DNA of 64,000 nt from Alkalilimnicola ehrlichii (GTDB taxonomy: Bacteria; Pseudomonadota; Gammaproteobacteria; Nitrococcales; AK92). Position 1 is the stretch's first letter; every line of letters starts with the position of its first letter. Location: positions 158,595-222,594 of the forward strand of contig NZ_NFZV01000006.1 of the NCBI RefSeq assembly GCF_003399765.1, written 5' to 3'. The notes beneath the pieces are model-generated. The model was not told where the DNA came from. It did no database searches and was given only the letters and a program-made list of their open reading frames with translations. This document shows positions 43,888 through 52,995 of this stretch, piece by piece. The translations under genes were made by a program, and so were the position numbers.

Positions 43888-46143
43888 ATGATCGACTCGC
43901 GTCACCCGCGCGTGGACGAAACCGCAACTCTCAGCACCCTCGATTCACTCGCCGCGCAATTTTCCGAAGACGAGCTGCGTGCACTACTCAAAGCGAGCAG
44001 TGACGTGGTATTGCTGTTTGATGCCGACGGGCGCTATTTAAAGGTCGCTGAGAGCAGCCGAAAGCTATTGTACTGTCCGGACGAAGCACTGACCGGCCGG
44101 ACGGTTCACGAAGTTCTACCCAAAAGCATTGCCGACTGCTGCCTGGAGCGAATTCGAGAAGCGCTACACGAGAAGCGCCAGATCCAATTCGACTACAGCA
44201 TGCCTCTGGCCTCGGGAAAACGATATTTCTCCTGCACGGTTTACCCCTTGCCAAACCGGCAAACGGTCCTTTGGTTCGCGCGCGATATCAGCGCCCACCG
44301 AGCCGCCGACCTCGCACTGGCAGCACGCTACGACATGGAGCGCTTGATAAGCCGTTTATCGAGCCAGTTCATTAATGTCGAGCCGCGCCATATCGACGCC
44401 GTGATCGACCAGGCATTAGGGGAAATGGGCCGTTACTTTGCGGTGGACCGCGCGTATATCTATCGTCTTAGCGAAAACGGTAGTCATATGCTCAACACAC
44501 ACGGCTGGCGTAAAGACACCATCCGCTCGCGTCTGGGGTACCGTAAGCCGATCCCGAACGAGAACTTCCCCTGGTTGATGAGCCGCTTACAGGCGCAGGA
44601 GATTATTCGCATCAGCGCGGTCGAACAGCTACCGGCAGAAGCCGAGAGCGAGCGCCAAACCTTTTTAGATCGGGATGCGAACGCGATTGTGATCGTGCCC
44701 ATCGTATTCTCCGGCAGTTTAGACGGATTCATCGGCTTCGATGCCAATGCGAGCAGCCGCGAGTGGACCGATGGCGAAGTGCATTTTCTTAAAAATGCCG
44801 GCGAGCTGTTTGCCAGCGCATTGCAGCGTAAACAATCGGAAGAAAAGATCAGACAACTGGCCTTTTACGACGACCTGACGGGCTTACCGAATCGGACCCA
44901 GTTACGGCGTCAGCTAAAAGCCGACATCGACCAGTCAGGCGCTCCCTTTGTATTAGTGCTGCTTGATCTGGACGATTCCAGTGCAGTCAACGACCTGCTC
45001 GGTCACGACGTCGGCGATCAATTGCTAAGAACGCTGAGCGATCGACTCAAGCGCTTCCTCGGCGACCGGCACACCCTCGGCCGCTGGGGCGGCGACGAAT
45101 TCTTACTAACGTTGCCGATCGAAGCCGGAACCGAAGAATTCATGCCGCTCGCGCGACGGATTCAAGAAGAGTTGGTAAAACCCGTTATCATCAACGAACA
45201 GGAACTGCGGGTTAGCTGTTGTACCGGCATTGCACGCTATCCCGACGACGCCGAAGACGTCGATAGTCTCATTCGGTTTGGCGAGATGGCCTTGCATGAG
45301 GCTAAGCAAGCCGGGCGCGGCAGTCTTCGCCGCTATACTCGGAAACTCAAAGAAACCGCCGCTCGCCACAACTTACTCAGGGGCCGGTTACGACGCGCGG
45401 TCGATCACGGCGAATTTACCCTGCATTATCAACCGCTGGTCGATTGCCAAAGCGGCCGCATCATCGGAGCGGAAGCCCTACTACGCTGGTTCGACACCGA
45501 GCTAGGCACCATCGGCCCCGACCAGTTTATCCCGATCGCCGAAGAAAGCGGCCTTATTGCACCACTCGGCGAATGGGTGCTCGACACCGCTTGCGCCGAG
45601 CTAAGGCATTGGCACAATCCGCTTGGCACCCTCCCCCGGATTTCGATCAACGTATCGGGTCTACAGCTACTCGACCATCGGCTCGCCAACGCTCTGGACC
45701 GCGTCATTGCCGCTCAAGGCCTGCAAGCCACCCAGATTGAGTTGGAAATCACCGAGAGCGCGTTGATGGAACGCGAAGCCGCCGGCTTGCCGCTACTGCA
45801 ACACTTACGGGAGCTTGGCGTCGGCATCGCTGTCGACGACTTCGGCACCGGCTATTCGTCATTGGCGAAAATCAAACATATGCCGGTTAACGTCCTCAAA
45901 ATCGACCGCTCGTTTATTCAGGACATTTTCACCGACAGCGACGACAAAGCGATCGTGATCGCTATTCTAGCCTTAGCAAAACAGCTACAGCTAAAAGTGG
46001 TTGCCGAGGGCGTAGAAACCGAGCAACAGCTTCAGTTCCTGCAAGAGGCAGGCTGCGACTTGATTCAAGGCTATATATTCAGCAAGCCGCTGCCTGCCAA
46101 GGATTTCCGGAAACTATGGGCAAAGGGCGTGGCAGACCGTTAA
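43888..46143 (+). CDS. PAS-GAF-GGDEF-EAL cyclic di-GMP signalling protein
   Basis: A 751-residue soluble protein with four domains. A PAS domain spans about 30-145 (LLKASSDVVLLFDADGRYLKV). A GAF domain follows at about 150-315. The GGDEF domain is at about 330-485 with an intact catalytic motif RWGGDEFLLTL. The EAL domain is at about 500-745 with GAEALLRW, VDDFGTGYSSLAKIK and the catalytic-lysine region LKVVAEGVETEQQL. Both active sites look complete, so it could make or break cyclic di-GMP depending on its sensor input. It is convergent with the EEP gene. Confidence 0.94.
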   Translation: MIDSRHPRVDETATLSTLDSLAAQFSEDELRALLKASSDVVLLFDADGRYLKVAESSRKLLYCPDEALTGRTVHEVLPKSIADCCLERIREALHEKRQIQFDYSMPLASGKRYFSCTVYPLPNRQTVLWFARDISAHRAADLALAARYDMERLISRLSSQFINVEPRHIDAVIDQALGEMGRYFAVDRAYIYRLSENGSHMLNTHGWRKDTIRSRLGYRKPIPNENFPWLMSRLQAQEIIRISAVEQLPAEAESERQTFLDRDANAIVIVPIVFSGSLDGFIGFDANASSREWTDGEVHFLKNAGELFASALQRKQSEEKIRQLAFYDDLTGLPNRTQLRRQLKADIDQSGAPFVLVLLDLDDSSAVNDLLGHDVGDQLLRTLSDRLKRFLGDRHTLGRWGGDEFLLTLPIEAGTEEFMPLARRIQEELVKPVIINEQELRVSCCTGIARYPDDAEDVDSLIRFGEMALHEAKQAGRGSLRRYTRKLKETAARHNLLRGRLRRAVDHGEFTLHYQPLVDCQSGRIIGAEALLRWFDTELGTIGPDQFIPIAEESGLIAPLGEWVLDTACAELRHWHNPLGTLPRISINVSGLQLLDHRLANALDRVIAAQGLQATQIELEITESALMEREAAGLPLLQHLRELGVGIAVDDFGTGYSSLAKIKHMPVNVLKIDRSFIQDIFTDSDDKAIVIAILALAKQLQLKVVAEGVETEQQLQFLQEAGCDLIQGYIFSKPLPAKDFRKLWAKGVADR

Positions 46144-46186
46144 GGAAACGGCGGCTCCAGCGCCATGTGCGGCCAAGGCAATAACT

Positions 46187-47023
46187 TCAAGTTCTCAGCA
46201 GGCCGACCTGCATCACGATAGGCAGATGATCCGAGAGCGGATGGTCGAGCACCTCCGCCTTCTCTACTTTAAGCGTCGGCGCCACGAGAATATGATCGAT
46301 ATTATGTTGCGGCCGCCAACTGGGGAACGTATGCAAGTGATGCAAAGGCTCGCAGAGATCGCCGCGAGTACATAAGCGATCGATCTCTAGGCTCATCGAC
46401 CGGCAGTTAAAATCCCCCATCACAACCGGATGCTGAAAATCCTGTAACAACTCCGCCACGAAATCGAGCTGCCGCATACGCGTGCGTTGTCCCAGGGCCA
46501 AATGGACAATCACCACATCCAAACTGGCCTCGGGGGCGCCAAAACGCATCGCCAGCGCCCCACGCCCTGGGATCATACCTGGCAGTTTATACTCATTAAC
46601 CGCGAACGGCCTGAACCGGCTCAGGATACCGTTGCTGTGCTGAGCAACCTTCCCTAGATTTCGATTCGTCTGCGAATACCAACACGGAAATTGAGCGTGC
46701 GTCGCCAAATATTCCACTTGGTTGATATAGCCGCTACGAAAACTGCCGGCATCGACTTCTTGCAAACCGACAACATCGAAACCGGAAATCAACTGCGAAA
46801 TACGGTCGAGATTACTCAGGCGGGTAGGGTGCGGTAGCACGTGGCGCCAACCACGCGTCAGATAGTGCCCGAAATACCGGGTCTCAATACCGGTTTGGAT
46901 GTTATAGCTCATCAAGCGTAGCGACGAGAGCCTAGGAGCCTCGCCGCCAGCCGCTGGATGTTTATCGGCCGCCTCGTCGCCCTGGACGACGGAGCCGGCT
47001 CCGGCACGCGGAAACGTCGACAT
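46187..47023 (-). CDS. Endonuclease/exonuclease/phosphatase (EEP) family protein
   Basis: A 278-residue metal-dependent hydrolase fold. Motifs are SYNIQTGIE near the N-terminus, GLQEVDAGS with the metal-binding Glu, VMGDFNCRS with the active-site Asp/Asn, and DHPLSDHLPIVMQVGL with the terminal catalytic His. No signal peptide is apparent. The family cleaves phosphodiesters in nucleic acids, lipids or small molecules; the substrate is not evident. A homologue lies next to dsbA and cytochrome c4 in Pseudomonas too, from memory of that neighbourhood. Confidence 0.88.
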   Translation of the reverse strand: MSTFPRAGAGSVVQGDEAADKHPAAGGEAPRLSSLRLMSYNIQTGIETRYFGHYLTRGWRHVLPHPTRLSNLDRISQLISGFDVVGLQEVDAGSFRSGYINQVEYLATHAQFPCWYSQTNRNLGKVAQHSNGILSRFRPFAVNEYKLPGMIPGRGALAMRFGAPEASLDVVIVHLALGQRTRMRQLDFVAELLQDFQHPVVMGDFNCRSMSLEIDRLCTRGDLCEPLHHLHTFPSWRPQHNIDHILVAPTLKVEKAEVLDHPLSDHLPIVMQVGLLRT

Positions 47024-47145
47024 CGTGCTTTACGGCCCCTCCTGAACGGTCACATGAGGTCAATCTAACCGTAGAAGCCGGTGACTACTACGTAGGAAAA
47101 CCCGACGCTCGTCTTACCGCACGGGCCCTATGAGCGACAGCGGCT

Positions 47146-47183
47146 GCTATGCCGATGAGCCTTAAGCGGCTCATCCGCATAGC
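47146..47183. repeat. Hairpin between EEP gene and dsbA
   Basis: An inverted repeat with a 16-base arm (GCTATGCCGATGAGCC and GGCTCATCCGCATAGC) contains one internal C-C mismatch and a six-base loop. It lies about 100 bases beyond the dsbA stop. It may end or stabilise the dsbA transcript; there is no T-run. Confidence 0.5.
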
Positions 47184-47282
47184 CGATCATTTTAAATCTA
47201 ACACGCTAATGTTGTGTGGGCGAGCCCCGCCGATCTCTAGCAAGCTGTCCGGCAACAGCTACCGAGAGCGCTTTAACACCCC

Positions 47283-47921
47283 TCACGCCCCTTCGGCAAT
47301 TTCCTTCCGCACCAGATAGTCGATCACTTCCAACATCCGCTCATGGCTGCCGACCATACTGGGGTTAACGATATACTTGCCGGCGACGGCCACGCTCGGC
47401 GTGCTGGTAATACGAAAATCGCGAATGACCTGCTCCGAGCGCCGAACATTCATATCGACAACAAAGGAGTTAAAGGTATTGAAAAAGGTTTCCCGGTCGA
47501 CACCGTGATCTTCGAAGAAAGGGGCCAGATCGTTTGCGTTGCGAAAACGCCTGCGCTCGTTATGCACTGCCGAGAACAGGGCGATATGCGTCTGTTCAAC
47601 CATATCGAGCGCTTCGGCCGTATGATACGCCTGTGCCAAAGGACGCCAAGAATCGCTGAAAACCACCGGTGTCCGAATGAATTCCACTTCTTCCGGCGCT
47701 TGGTTCTCCGCCCAATCGTGCATCGGCCCGGCGAAGGTAAAGCAATGCGGGCAGCTATAAGCGAAGAACTCACGCACCTCGACACTATCGTCGTTCGCCG
47801 TCTCTACCGGCGTAGGCAACACCTCGTAGTCGCGGCCCGCTTCAAAGCGCGCTTCCGCCACCGCCGTCGCGCCGAACAACATCGACACGCCTATTGCCAA
47901 ACCGAGAATCAAGCGTTTCAT
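47283..47921 (-). CDS. dsbA: Thiol:disulfide interchange protein DsbA
   Basis: Periplasmic oxidase that introduces disulfide bonds. About 212 residues with a signal peptide ending GATAVAEA. The thioredoxin-fold active site CPHC is in EFFAYSCPHCFTFAGPM, and a cis-Pro lies in the TSTPSVAVAGKY loop. The helical insert between them is normal. The ATG behind a GGAGG box was chosen rather than a TTG two codons earlier. It lies just downstream of the ccsB gene, in a block of periplasmic redox and haem-protein biogenesis genes. Confidence 0.94.
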   Translation of the reverse strand: MKRLILGLAIGVSMLFGATAVAEARFEAGRDYEVLPTPVETANDDSVEVREFFAYSCPHCFTFAGPMHDWAENQAPEEVEFIRTPVVFSDSWRPLAQAYHTAEALDMVEQTHIALFSAVHNERRRFRNANDLAPFFEDHGVDRETFFNTFNSFVVDMNVRRSEQVIRDFRITSTPSVAVAGKYIVNPSMVGSHERMLEVIDYLVRKEIAEGA

Positions 47922-48001
47922 GATCAATCCTCCGCCCCGCGGGCCTCCATACTATCGTATCCGAAACCGCGCCAATCGGAGCGCGCCCTTCCCTGGCACC
48001 C

Positions 48002-49165
48002 TTACAGCGCGCCGTACGAATGCAGCCCGGACAAGAACAAATTAACGCCCAGGAACGCGAATAAGGTAACGAACAACCCGATAATGGCCCACCAGGCCAT
48101 CGGCGCGCCGCGCCAACCCTTCGTAAAGCGCAAATGCAACCAAGCCGCGTAATTCAGCCACACGATTAGCGCCCACGTCTCTTTCGGATCCCACGACCAG
48201 TAGCCACCCCAGGCTTCCGCCGCCCATAAGGCTCCGAGGATCGTCGCCAACGTAAAGAAGGCAAAACCGAGCGCGATGGTTTTATACATCACATCGTCCA
48301 TCTGCTCGAAACTCGGCAAACGCCCGAGGATATTACCTTCCGGATTATTCAACTTAAACAAATAGGCAACCGCAACCATTGCAGCGACAGCAAACGCCCC
48401 GTAGGCGACGAAGTTGGTCGGCACATGCAGCTTCATCCACCAGCTCTGTAAGGCAGGGATAAGCGGCTCGATTTCGTGAGCCTGGCGGTCGAAGTGATAC
48501 CACAGCAGGAATATCACCGCCGAGGAAATCACCAACATAACGAAACCGCCGAGCGCCCGCGTCCGATACCGCTCTTCGTAGTAAAGATAGAGCAAGGCCG
48601 TCACAACGGCGAACTGGATAAACACTTCGTACAGATTGGCAACCGGGATATAACCGTGACCCGGCCATAACAGGTACGATTCGTGCCAGCGAACTAAAAG
48701 TCCGATCAAACCGAAAGCGGCCGCACACCATGTCATTCCGGCCGCGGTTTTACCGACGAAAGCGCTACGAGAGAGCAACGCGGCAAAATAAGCCACCGTC
48801 GCCCCGATGAACAAGGCACACATCCACATCGTCGCCGACTGACTGGAGAGCAAGTACTTGAGCAGGAAACGCTCCTCACCCGCCGCCATATCGGGATAAA
48901 TGAACAGCGCTAACGTCGTCGACGCAGCCACCGCCAACCCATAAACCCGAATCGGCTTCCAGTACCAACCGAGCCACATGAGGGAAATTACCGTTCCGAC
49001 TAAGATAGCGTGCTCGTAGCGGTCCATCGCCGGGCCGTAAACGGATAGCACGCCGAGGTAGCCCACCACGCAGGCCACCATCCAAACCCAATCGAAAGGT
49101 TTTAAGCTGCTTAGAAAACCCTGCCGCTCGTAATCGGCGTTAAGCACATCGTTAGGTGTCGCCAT
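48002..49165 (-). CDS. ccsB: Cytochrome c biogenesis protein CcsB (System II)
   Basis: Haem-handling subunit of System II cytochrome c synthase (also called CcsA in some organisms). The 387-residue protein has about eight membrane spans, conserved periplasmic histidines and the tryptophan-rich WWD motif (LWAAEAWGGYWSWDPKETWALI), with LYNxFEF-like LYEVFIQFAVV. The ATG at MATPND overlaps the end of resB by 14 bases, so translation is coupled. ResB and CcsB together attach haem to CxxCH motifs such as those of cytochromes c4 and c5 in this window. Confidence 0.94.
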   Translation of the reverse strand: MATPNDVLNADYERQGFLSSLKPFDWVWMVACVVGYLGVLSVYGPAMDRYEHAILVGTVISLMWLGWYWKPIRVYGLAVAASTTLALFIYPDMAAGEERFLLKYLLSSQSATMWMCALFIGATVAYFAALLSRSAFVGKTAAGMTWCAAAFGLIGLLVRWHESYLLWPGHGYIPVANLYEVFIQFAVVTALLYLYYEERYRTRALGGFVMLVISSAVIFLLWYHFDRQAHEIEPLIPALQSWWMKLHVPTNFVAYGAFAVAAMVAVAYLFKLNNPEGNILGRLPSFEQMDDVMYKTIALGFAFFTLATILGALWAAEAWGGYWSWDPKETWALIVWLNYAAWLHLRFTKGWRGAPMAWWAIIGLFVTLFAFLGVNLFLSGLHSYGAL

Positions 49166-51230
49166 TACGGGTACCTGCCGTGTTATTTGCTGTTTCGGAA
49201 CCTTTTGCAAGCCGTTGCGTCAGCTCCAGTTTAAGCCGGGCAAAGTCCTTCTCAAAACCAAGCGGATCGCGCTTCGCCGTGCCGGCGAGCAGAACCTGGG
49301 CGCTACCGTCGTCGTTCCGTTTCACCAAGGTCCACACCCGGCGATACGGCACATAAAACATCAGGAACACCCCAATCATCAACAAGGCGCTGCCAAAGTA
49401 AACCACATTTTGTCCAGGCGCCCTGGTGATTTGCAAGCCGGTCGCCTGGATATGGTTAAAGCCGGTTACTTCCAAAAACATCGGCGCACCGTACTCGGGC
49501 AACGCCGAAATGGCGGCCAGCGCATCGACGTAGAACTGCTGATCCCATTCGTCGAGACTAATCGGGCTTACCTCGCCCGCTTCTTCGGTCACGACATCCT
49601 GATAAATACGGGCCAAGGTACGCTGCAAGACAGTCCGCGAGAACTCCTGCATCACCTCGCGCCTCGCAGGTTCGACCGCATCGGCCTGCAAACGTTCCGT
49701 CACATGCTGCTCAACCGCGCCGAAGCCGCCCTCCAACAGGCGCCGCACCATATCGGTGGCGGTATGAGCCACGGCCGGGGCCAACTCCGGATCGGCAACC
49801 GCCAAGCTCTGCAACAATTCCTCGCTGGTCCGCAGCGCCGCCTGCTCCACCGTTTGCGGGTCGCGCAGCGCCTCCAGGAAATTCATGAAACGATCGAGCC
49901 GGTAGTTAGGATCAGCCGGAATATGTAGATACTGAAACTCTTCGGCGATTGCGCTGCGCACGCCACTTAAGAAATACCACCGGTCATCCTGCTGAATGGG
50001 CAGCATGAAGTTCTCGTACTGCAAGGCTTCGCCGGTTGGTAGGCGCAAACGGTAGATGACGCTGGGGCCGACGTTTCGAAACCGACGGCCGCTCTCGACA
50101 ACATCGGGACGCACATTGAAAACCTCGAAGTCCTCGAGTTCCAGCGTCCGCGTCTCGCCGGCAATCTCCAACGACTGCGACTGGAAAACCTCGCCTTCGA
50201 ACTCCTGCGGCTTTTCATCCGGACCGCCTCGCAAAGGCCACGCCCGCAATTGCAGCTCCGAACCGCCATCGCCGAAGCTCGATTGGTAAATCGCAAACCC
50301 TTGGTGAATCAACGGATGGTTAACCGCAATCGTTTGCCGCAGCGGCTCGTCAAGCTCCGGGTCGTGGATCACCAAATCGCTTTCAAACGACTTCGGCTGC
50401 CCTGTCTCGTAATGCTCGACCCGGAACTGTTCAACCTCTATAACAAAGGGCAGCTGCTGAACAACGACCCCCTCGCGCAAGGGCAGGAACACCACACCGG
50501 CCCGCTTACCTTCGGGAATCGTGACCGAACCCCGGAAGGAAGGATTAGTATCGGGCAACCAACTTTGCGGCGGAATCTGCGAAACGCGCACCGCTCGCGT
50601 TTCAACTTCCAAACTACCGGTCATCGCACGCCATTGCAGCGGCAAGTTACCGTCGATTAAGCCGCCGACGCAGATAACCACAATCGCCAAATGCGTAAAA
50701 ATATACCCGCCGCGGTTCCAGCGACCTTTCATCGCCCCGTAAACGACGGTTTTATCGTCGCCCTTACGGCGGAACCGATAACCGTTGCCGCTTAATGCCG
50801 ACTGCACAATCGCTTCCGCGACTTTGGCGTCGGCTGCGGACCATTCGCCCTTATGCCGCAGCACGCGCAGCGAAGCTTCCCGAGTTTGCTCGCGAAAGCG
50901 CGTCATTTCCTTCCACATCACGGGCGTGTGGCGGTACAAACACACCGAGGTAGAGATGACCAAAAAAGTCAGGATGACTAAAAACCACCCTGCCGAGTAC
51001 ACATCGTAAAGGCTGAGCCTCTCGAAAACCTCGAACCAGAACGGGCCGAACTTGAGCAAATAATCGTTGTACGGCTGCCCCTGCTGCACAACCGTACCAA
51101 TGATCGACGCAATAGCCACCGCCACCAACAAAGTGATGGCCAAATTCATGGAGCCGAGAAACTCCAGCAGTATGGCGCCGGTAGATTTCGATTTACGGGA
51201 TTTAGATACGCGCTTGGATTCGCTGGACAT
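49152..51230 (-). CDS. Cytochrome c biogenesis protein ResB (System II)
   Basis: Partner of CcsB (Ccs1/ResB). The 692-residue protein has three N-terminal membrane spans, the first in LEFLGSMNLAITLLVAVAIASIIGTVVQQ, then a large periplasmic region (about 220-600) and a final span (VVYFGSALLMIGVFLMFYV) before a cytoplasmic tail. The long helical insert around residues 465-570 is usual for proteobacterial ResB proteins. The ATG was preferred to a GTG three codons earlier. It is transcribed with ccsB. Confidence 0.93.
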   Translation of the reverse strand: MSSESKRVSKSRKSKSTGAILLEFLGSMNLAITLLVAVAIASIIGTVVQQGQPYNDYLLKFGPFWFEVFERLSLYDVYSAGWFLVILTFLVISTSVCLYRHTPVMWKEMTRFREQTREASLRVLRHKGEWSAADAKVAEAIVQSALSGNGYRFRRKGDDKTVVYGAMKGRWNRGGYIFTHLAIVVICVGGLIDGNLPLQWRAMTGSLEVETRAVRVSQIPPQSWLPDTNPSFRGSVTIPEGKRAGVVFLPLREGVVVQQLPFVIEVEQFRVEHYETGQPKSFESDLVIHDPELDEPLRQTIAVNHPLIHQGFAIYQSSFGDGGSELQLRAWPLRGGPDEKPQEFEGEVFQSQSLEIAGETRTLELEDFEVFNVRPDVVESGRRFRNVGPSVIYRLRLPTGEALQYENFMLPIQQDDRWYFLSGVRSAIAEEFQYLHIPADPNYRLDRFMNFLEALRDPQTVEQAALRTSEELLQSLAVADPELAPAVAHTATDMVRRLLEGGFGAVEQHVTERLQADAVEPARREVMQEFSRTVLQRTLARIYQDVVTEEAGEVSPISLDEWDQQFYVDALAAISALPEYGAPMFLEVTGFNHIQATGLQITRAPGQNVVYFGSALLMIGVFLMFYVPYRRVWTLVKRNDDGSAQVLLAGTAKRDPLGFEKDFARLKLELTQRLAKGSETANNTAGTRNGDT

Positions 51231-51375
51231 GAGTGCCACGCAGGCCTTGAGGCCGAAACTTGGGGCAGAAGAACACCAACCCCGGGAGAACTACAAAACA
51301 ATCAGTGGGTATGCGTAGAGCGCCGCGCTGCACGCTTATCGACGCTCTACGATCACACCCGAGAAGCGCAACCTC

Positions 51376-52002
51376 TTAGTCGCGCTCGACGCGGTAAAGG
51401 CCGGCCACGTAGGAGGCCACCGCGCGGATTTCCTCATCCGACAAGCGCTCGGCCGTATCGCGCATCATGCGATTCCGGTCCGTTGCCCGCTCGCCGCTGC
51501 GATAAGCTTGCAACGCGCTAGCGACATACGCCGCATGCTGGCCGCCGATGCGCGGAAAACCGGCCGAAGGGATACCCGAGCCGGTCGGACCATGGCAAGC
51601 CATGCACGCTGCAACGCCTTTATCCGCCAAACCGCCGCGGTAGATCTGCTCGCCCAGTTCGGCTAACTGCTCGTCGGTTTCCTCGACAGTCATAGCCTGG
51701 CCGGCATAGTAAGCCGCCAGATTCCACATATCCTCTTCGCTCAGATCGGCGACGACCGGACTCATTAACGGATCTTCCCGCTCGCCGGTCTGGAAATGCT
51801 GAAGCTGCGTAAAGATGTACTGCTCATCCAAGCCGGCAATCTTCGGCCACTCCGGATTCACGCTGTTGCCGTCGGCGCCGTGACACGCCACGCAAGTGGA
51901 AGACAACTGCTGCCCGGCAGAAACATCCCCTTGCTGAGCCGAAGCGGTGGCAACGGTGCCGATAGCGGCGGCGGTGAAGAGCGCGATAAACCAATTCTTC
52001 AT
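51376..52002 (-). CDS. Dihaem cytochrome c4
   Basis: Periplasmic electron carrier of 208 residues. The signal peptide ends ATASAQQ at about 24. Two similar c-type domains follow, with haem motifs CVACH at about 37 and CMACH at about 134. Axial Met residues are in PLMSPVV and DRNRMMRDTA. It is the usual donor to terminal oxidases. It sits between engB (divergent) and the System II haem-attachment genes that would mature it. Confidence 0.95.
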   Translation of the reverse strand: MKNWFIALFTAAAIGTVATASAQQGDVSAGQQLSSTCVACHGADGNSVNPEWPKIAGLDEQYIFTQLQHFQTGEREDPLMSPVVADLSEEDMWNLAAYYAGQAMTVEETDEQLAELGEQIYRGGLADKGVAACMACHGPTGSGIPSAGFPRIGGQHAAYVASALQAYRSGERATDRNRMMRDTAERLSDEEIRAVASYVAGLYRVERD

Positions 52003-52316
52003 GTTAGAGACTACTCCCAGGCGGCTGTACGAGCGTCAGGCGTAAGGAAAACGGTGATCCCCCTACCTCCAACCAAACGCCTCGCGGCCCCTTACAAGCA
52101 CCGAACAAGGCAGGAAAATCAGCTGCGCATTTATACCAGTAGGCGTTCAAGCGGTCAATTTAGCAGCCCAATGCATGTGCCGGAAGGGGAACCGGTTCAC
52201 AGGCTAATAGTGCTCGCTCCACCACTCGCGAATGACTAAACTAGACCGGGTTGATTTTATTTTCGAGCCGCACGTCGCCGCAACGGATGGCAAGTAACAG
52301 CCGAGCAAACTACGTC

Positions 52317-52919
52317 ATGAACCCGATTTATCATCGTGCCCACTTCCTGTTAAGCGCCCCCCACATTAACGTGCTGCCCGACGATCTAGGCATAGAGGTT
52401 GCTTTCGCCGGGCGCTCTAATGCCGGCAAATCGAGCGCACTCAACACCATCTGCAATCAAAAGGCGCTGGCCCGCACCAGTAAGACGCCGGGGCGGACAC
52501 AGCAGATCAACGTCTTCCCGATTGACGATACGCATGCCCTGGTCGATCTGCCCGGCTACGGTTATGCCAAAGTCCCGGAAGCCATCAAACGGCAGTGGCA
52601 GGCCGCGTTACCCGAATACCTTAGCGAGCGCGAACAACTGCGCGGCGTCATGCTGATCATGGACGTGCGCCATCCGCTCACCGAGTTCGACTGGCACATG
52701 CTCGACTGGTGCCGCGACTTGGAGTTGCCCTTGCACATCCTGCTGACCAAGGCAGACAAGCTCAAACGCGGCCCCGGCATGGCAACGTTGCAAAAAGTCC
52801 GCAGCACGCTTCGCAACGACTATCCTCATGTCAGTGCGCAACTGTTCTCGTCGCTCAAGCGAACGGGCATCGAGGAAGCGCACGCCCAACTGGATAAGTG
52901 GTTCGGCTTCGACGCCTAG
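52317..52919 (+). CDS. engB: Ribosome biogenesis GTPase YihA/YsxC (EngB)
   Basis: Essential GTPase needed for large-subunit assembly. 200 residues with the P-loop [14 protein letters not shown], the switch [14 protein letters not shown] and the base-specificity motif LLTKADKL. The start [21 protein letters not shown] was chosen because it matches the family N-terminus; the frame continues 22 codons upstream without similarity. It is divergent from cytochrome c4, an arrangement shared with pseudomonads, and convergent with trkH. Confidence 0.95.
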   Translation: MNPIYHRAHFLLSAPHINVLPDDLGIEVAFAGRSNAGKSSALNTICNQKALARTSKTPGRTQQINVFPIDDTHALVDLPGYGYAKVPEAIKRQWQAALPEYLSEREQLRGVMLIMDVRHPLTEFDWHMLDWCRDLELPLHILLTKADKLKRGPGMATLQKVRSTLRNDYPHVSAQLFSSLKRTGIEEAHAQLDKWFGFDA

Positions 52920-52937
52920 AATCCTTCTCGCTACGCG

Positions 52938-52972
52938 GGACGGCCAGCTACAAGGCGCGTAGCTAGCCGTCC
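52938..52972. terminator. Hairpin between convergent engB and trkH
   Basis: A 14-base inverted repeat (GGACGGCCAGCTAC and GTAGCTAGCCGTCC) with one mismatch and a seven-base loop lies in the short gap between two convergent genes. No T-run follows on either side. Probably a bidirectional transcription end. Confidence 0.55.
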
Positions 52973-52995
52973 GAGCTAAGGCGGACATGCACTGC

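Noticed and set aside
47343..48152. Long plus-strand frame opposite dsbA and the ccsB end
   Set aside because: It covers two well-supported minus-strand genes and shows no protein motif.
49620..49880. Helical insert in ResB as a possible foreign domain
   Set aside because: Similar inserts are common in proteobacterial ResB proteins of about 650-700 residues.
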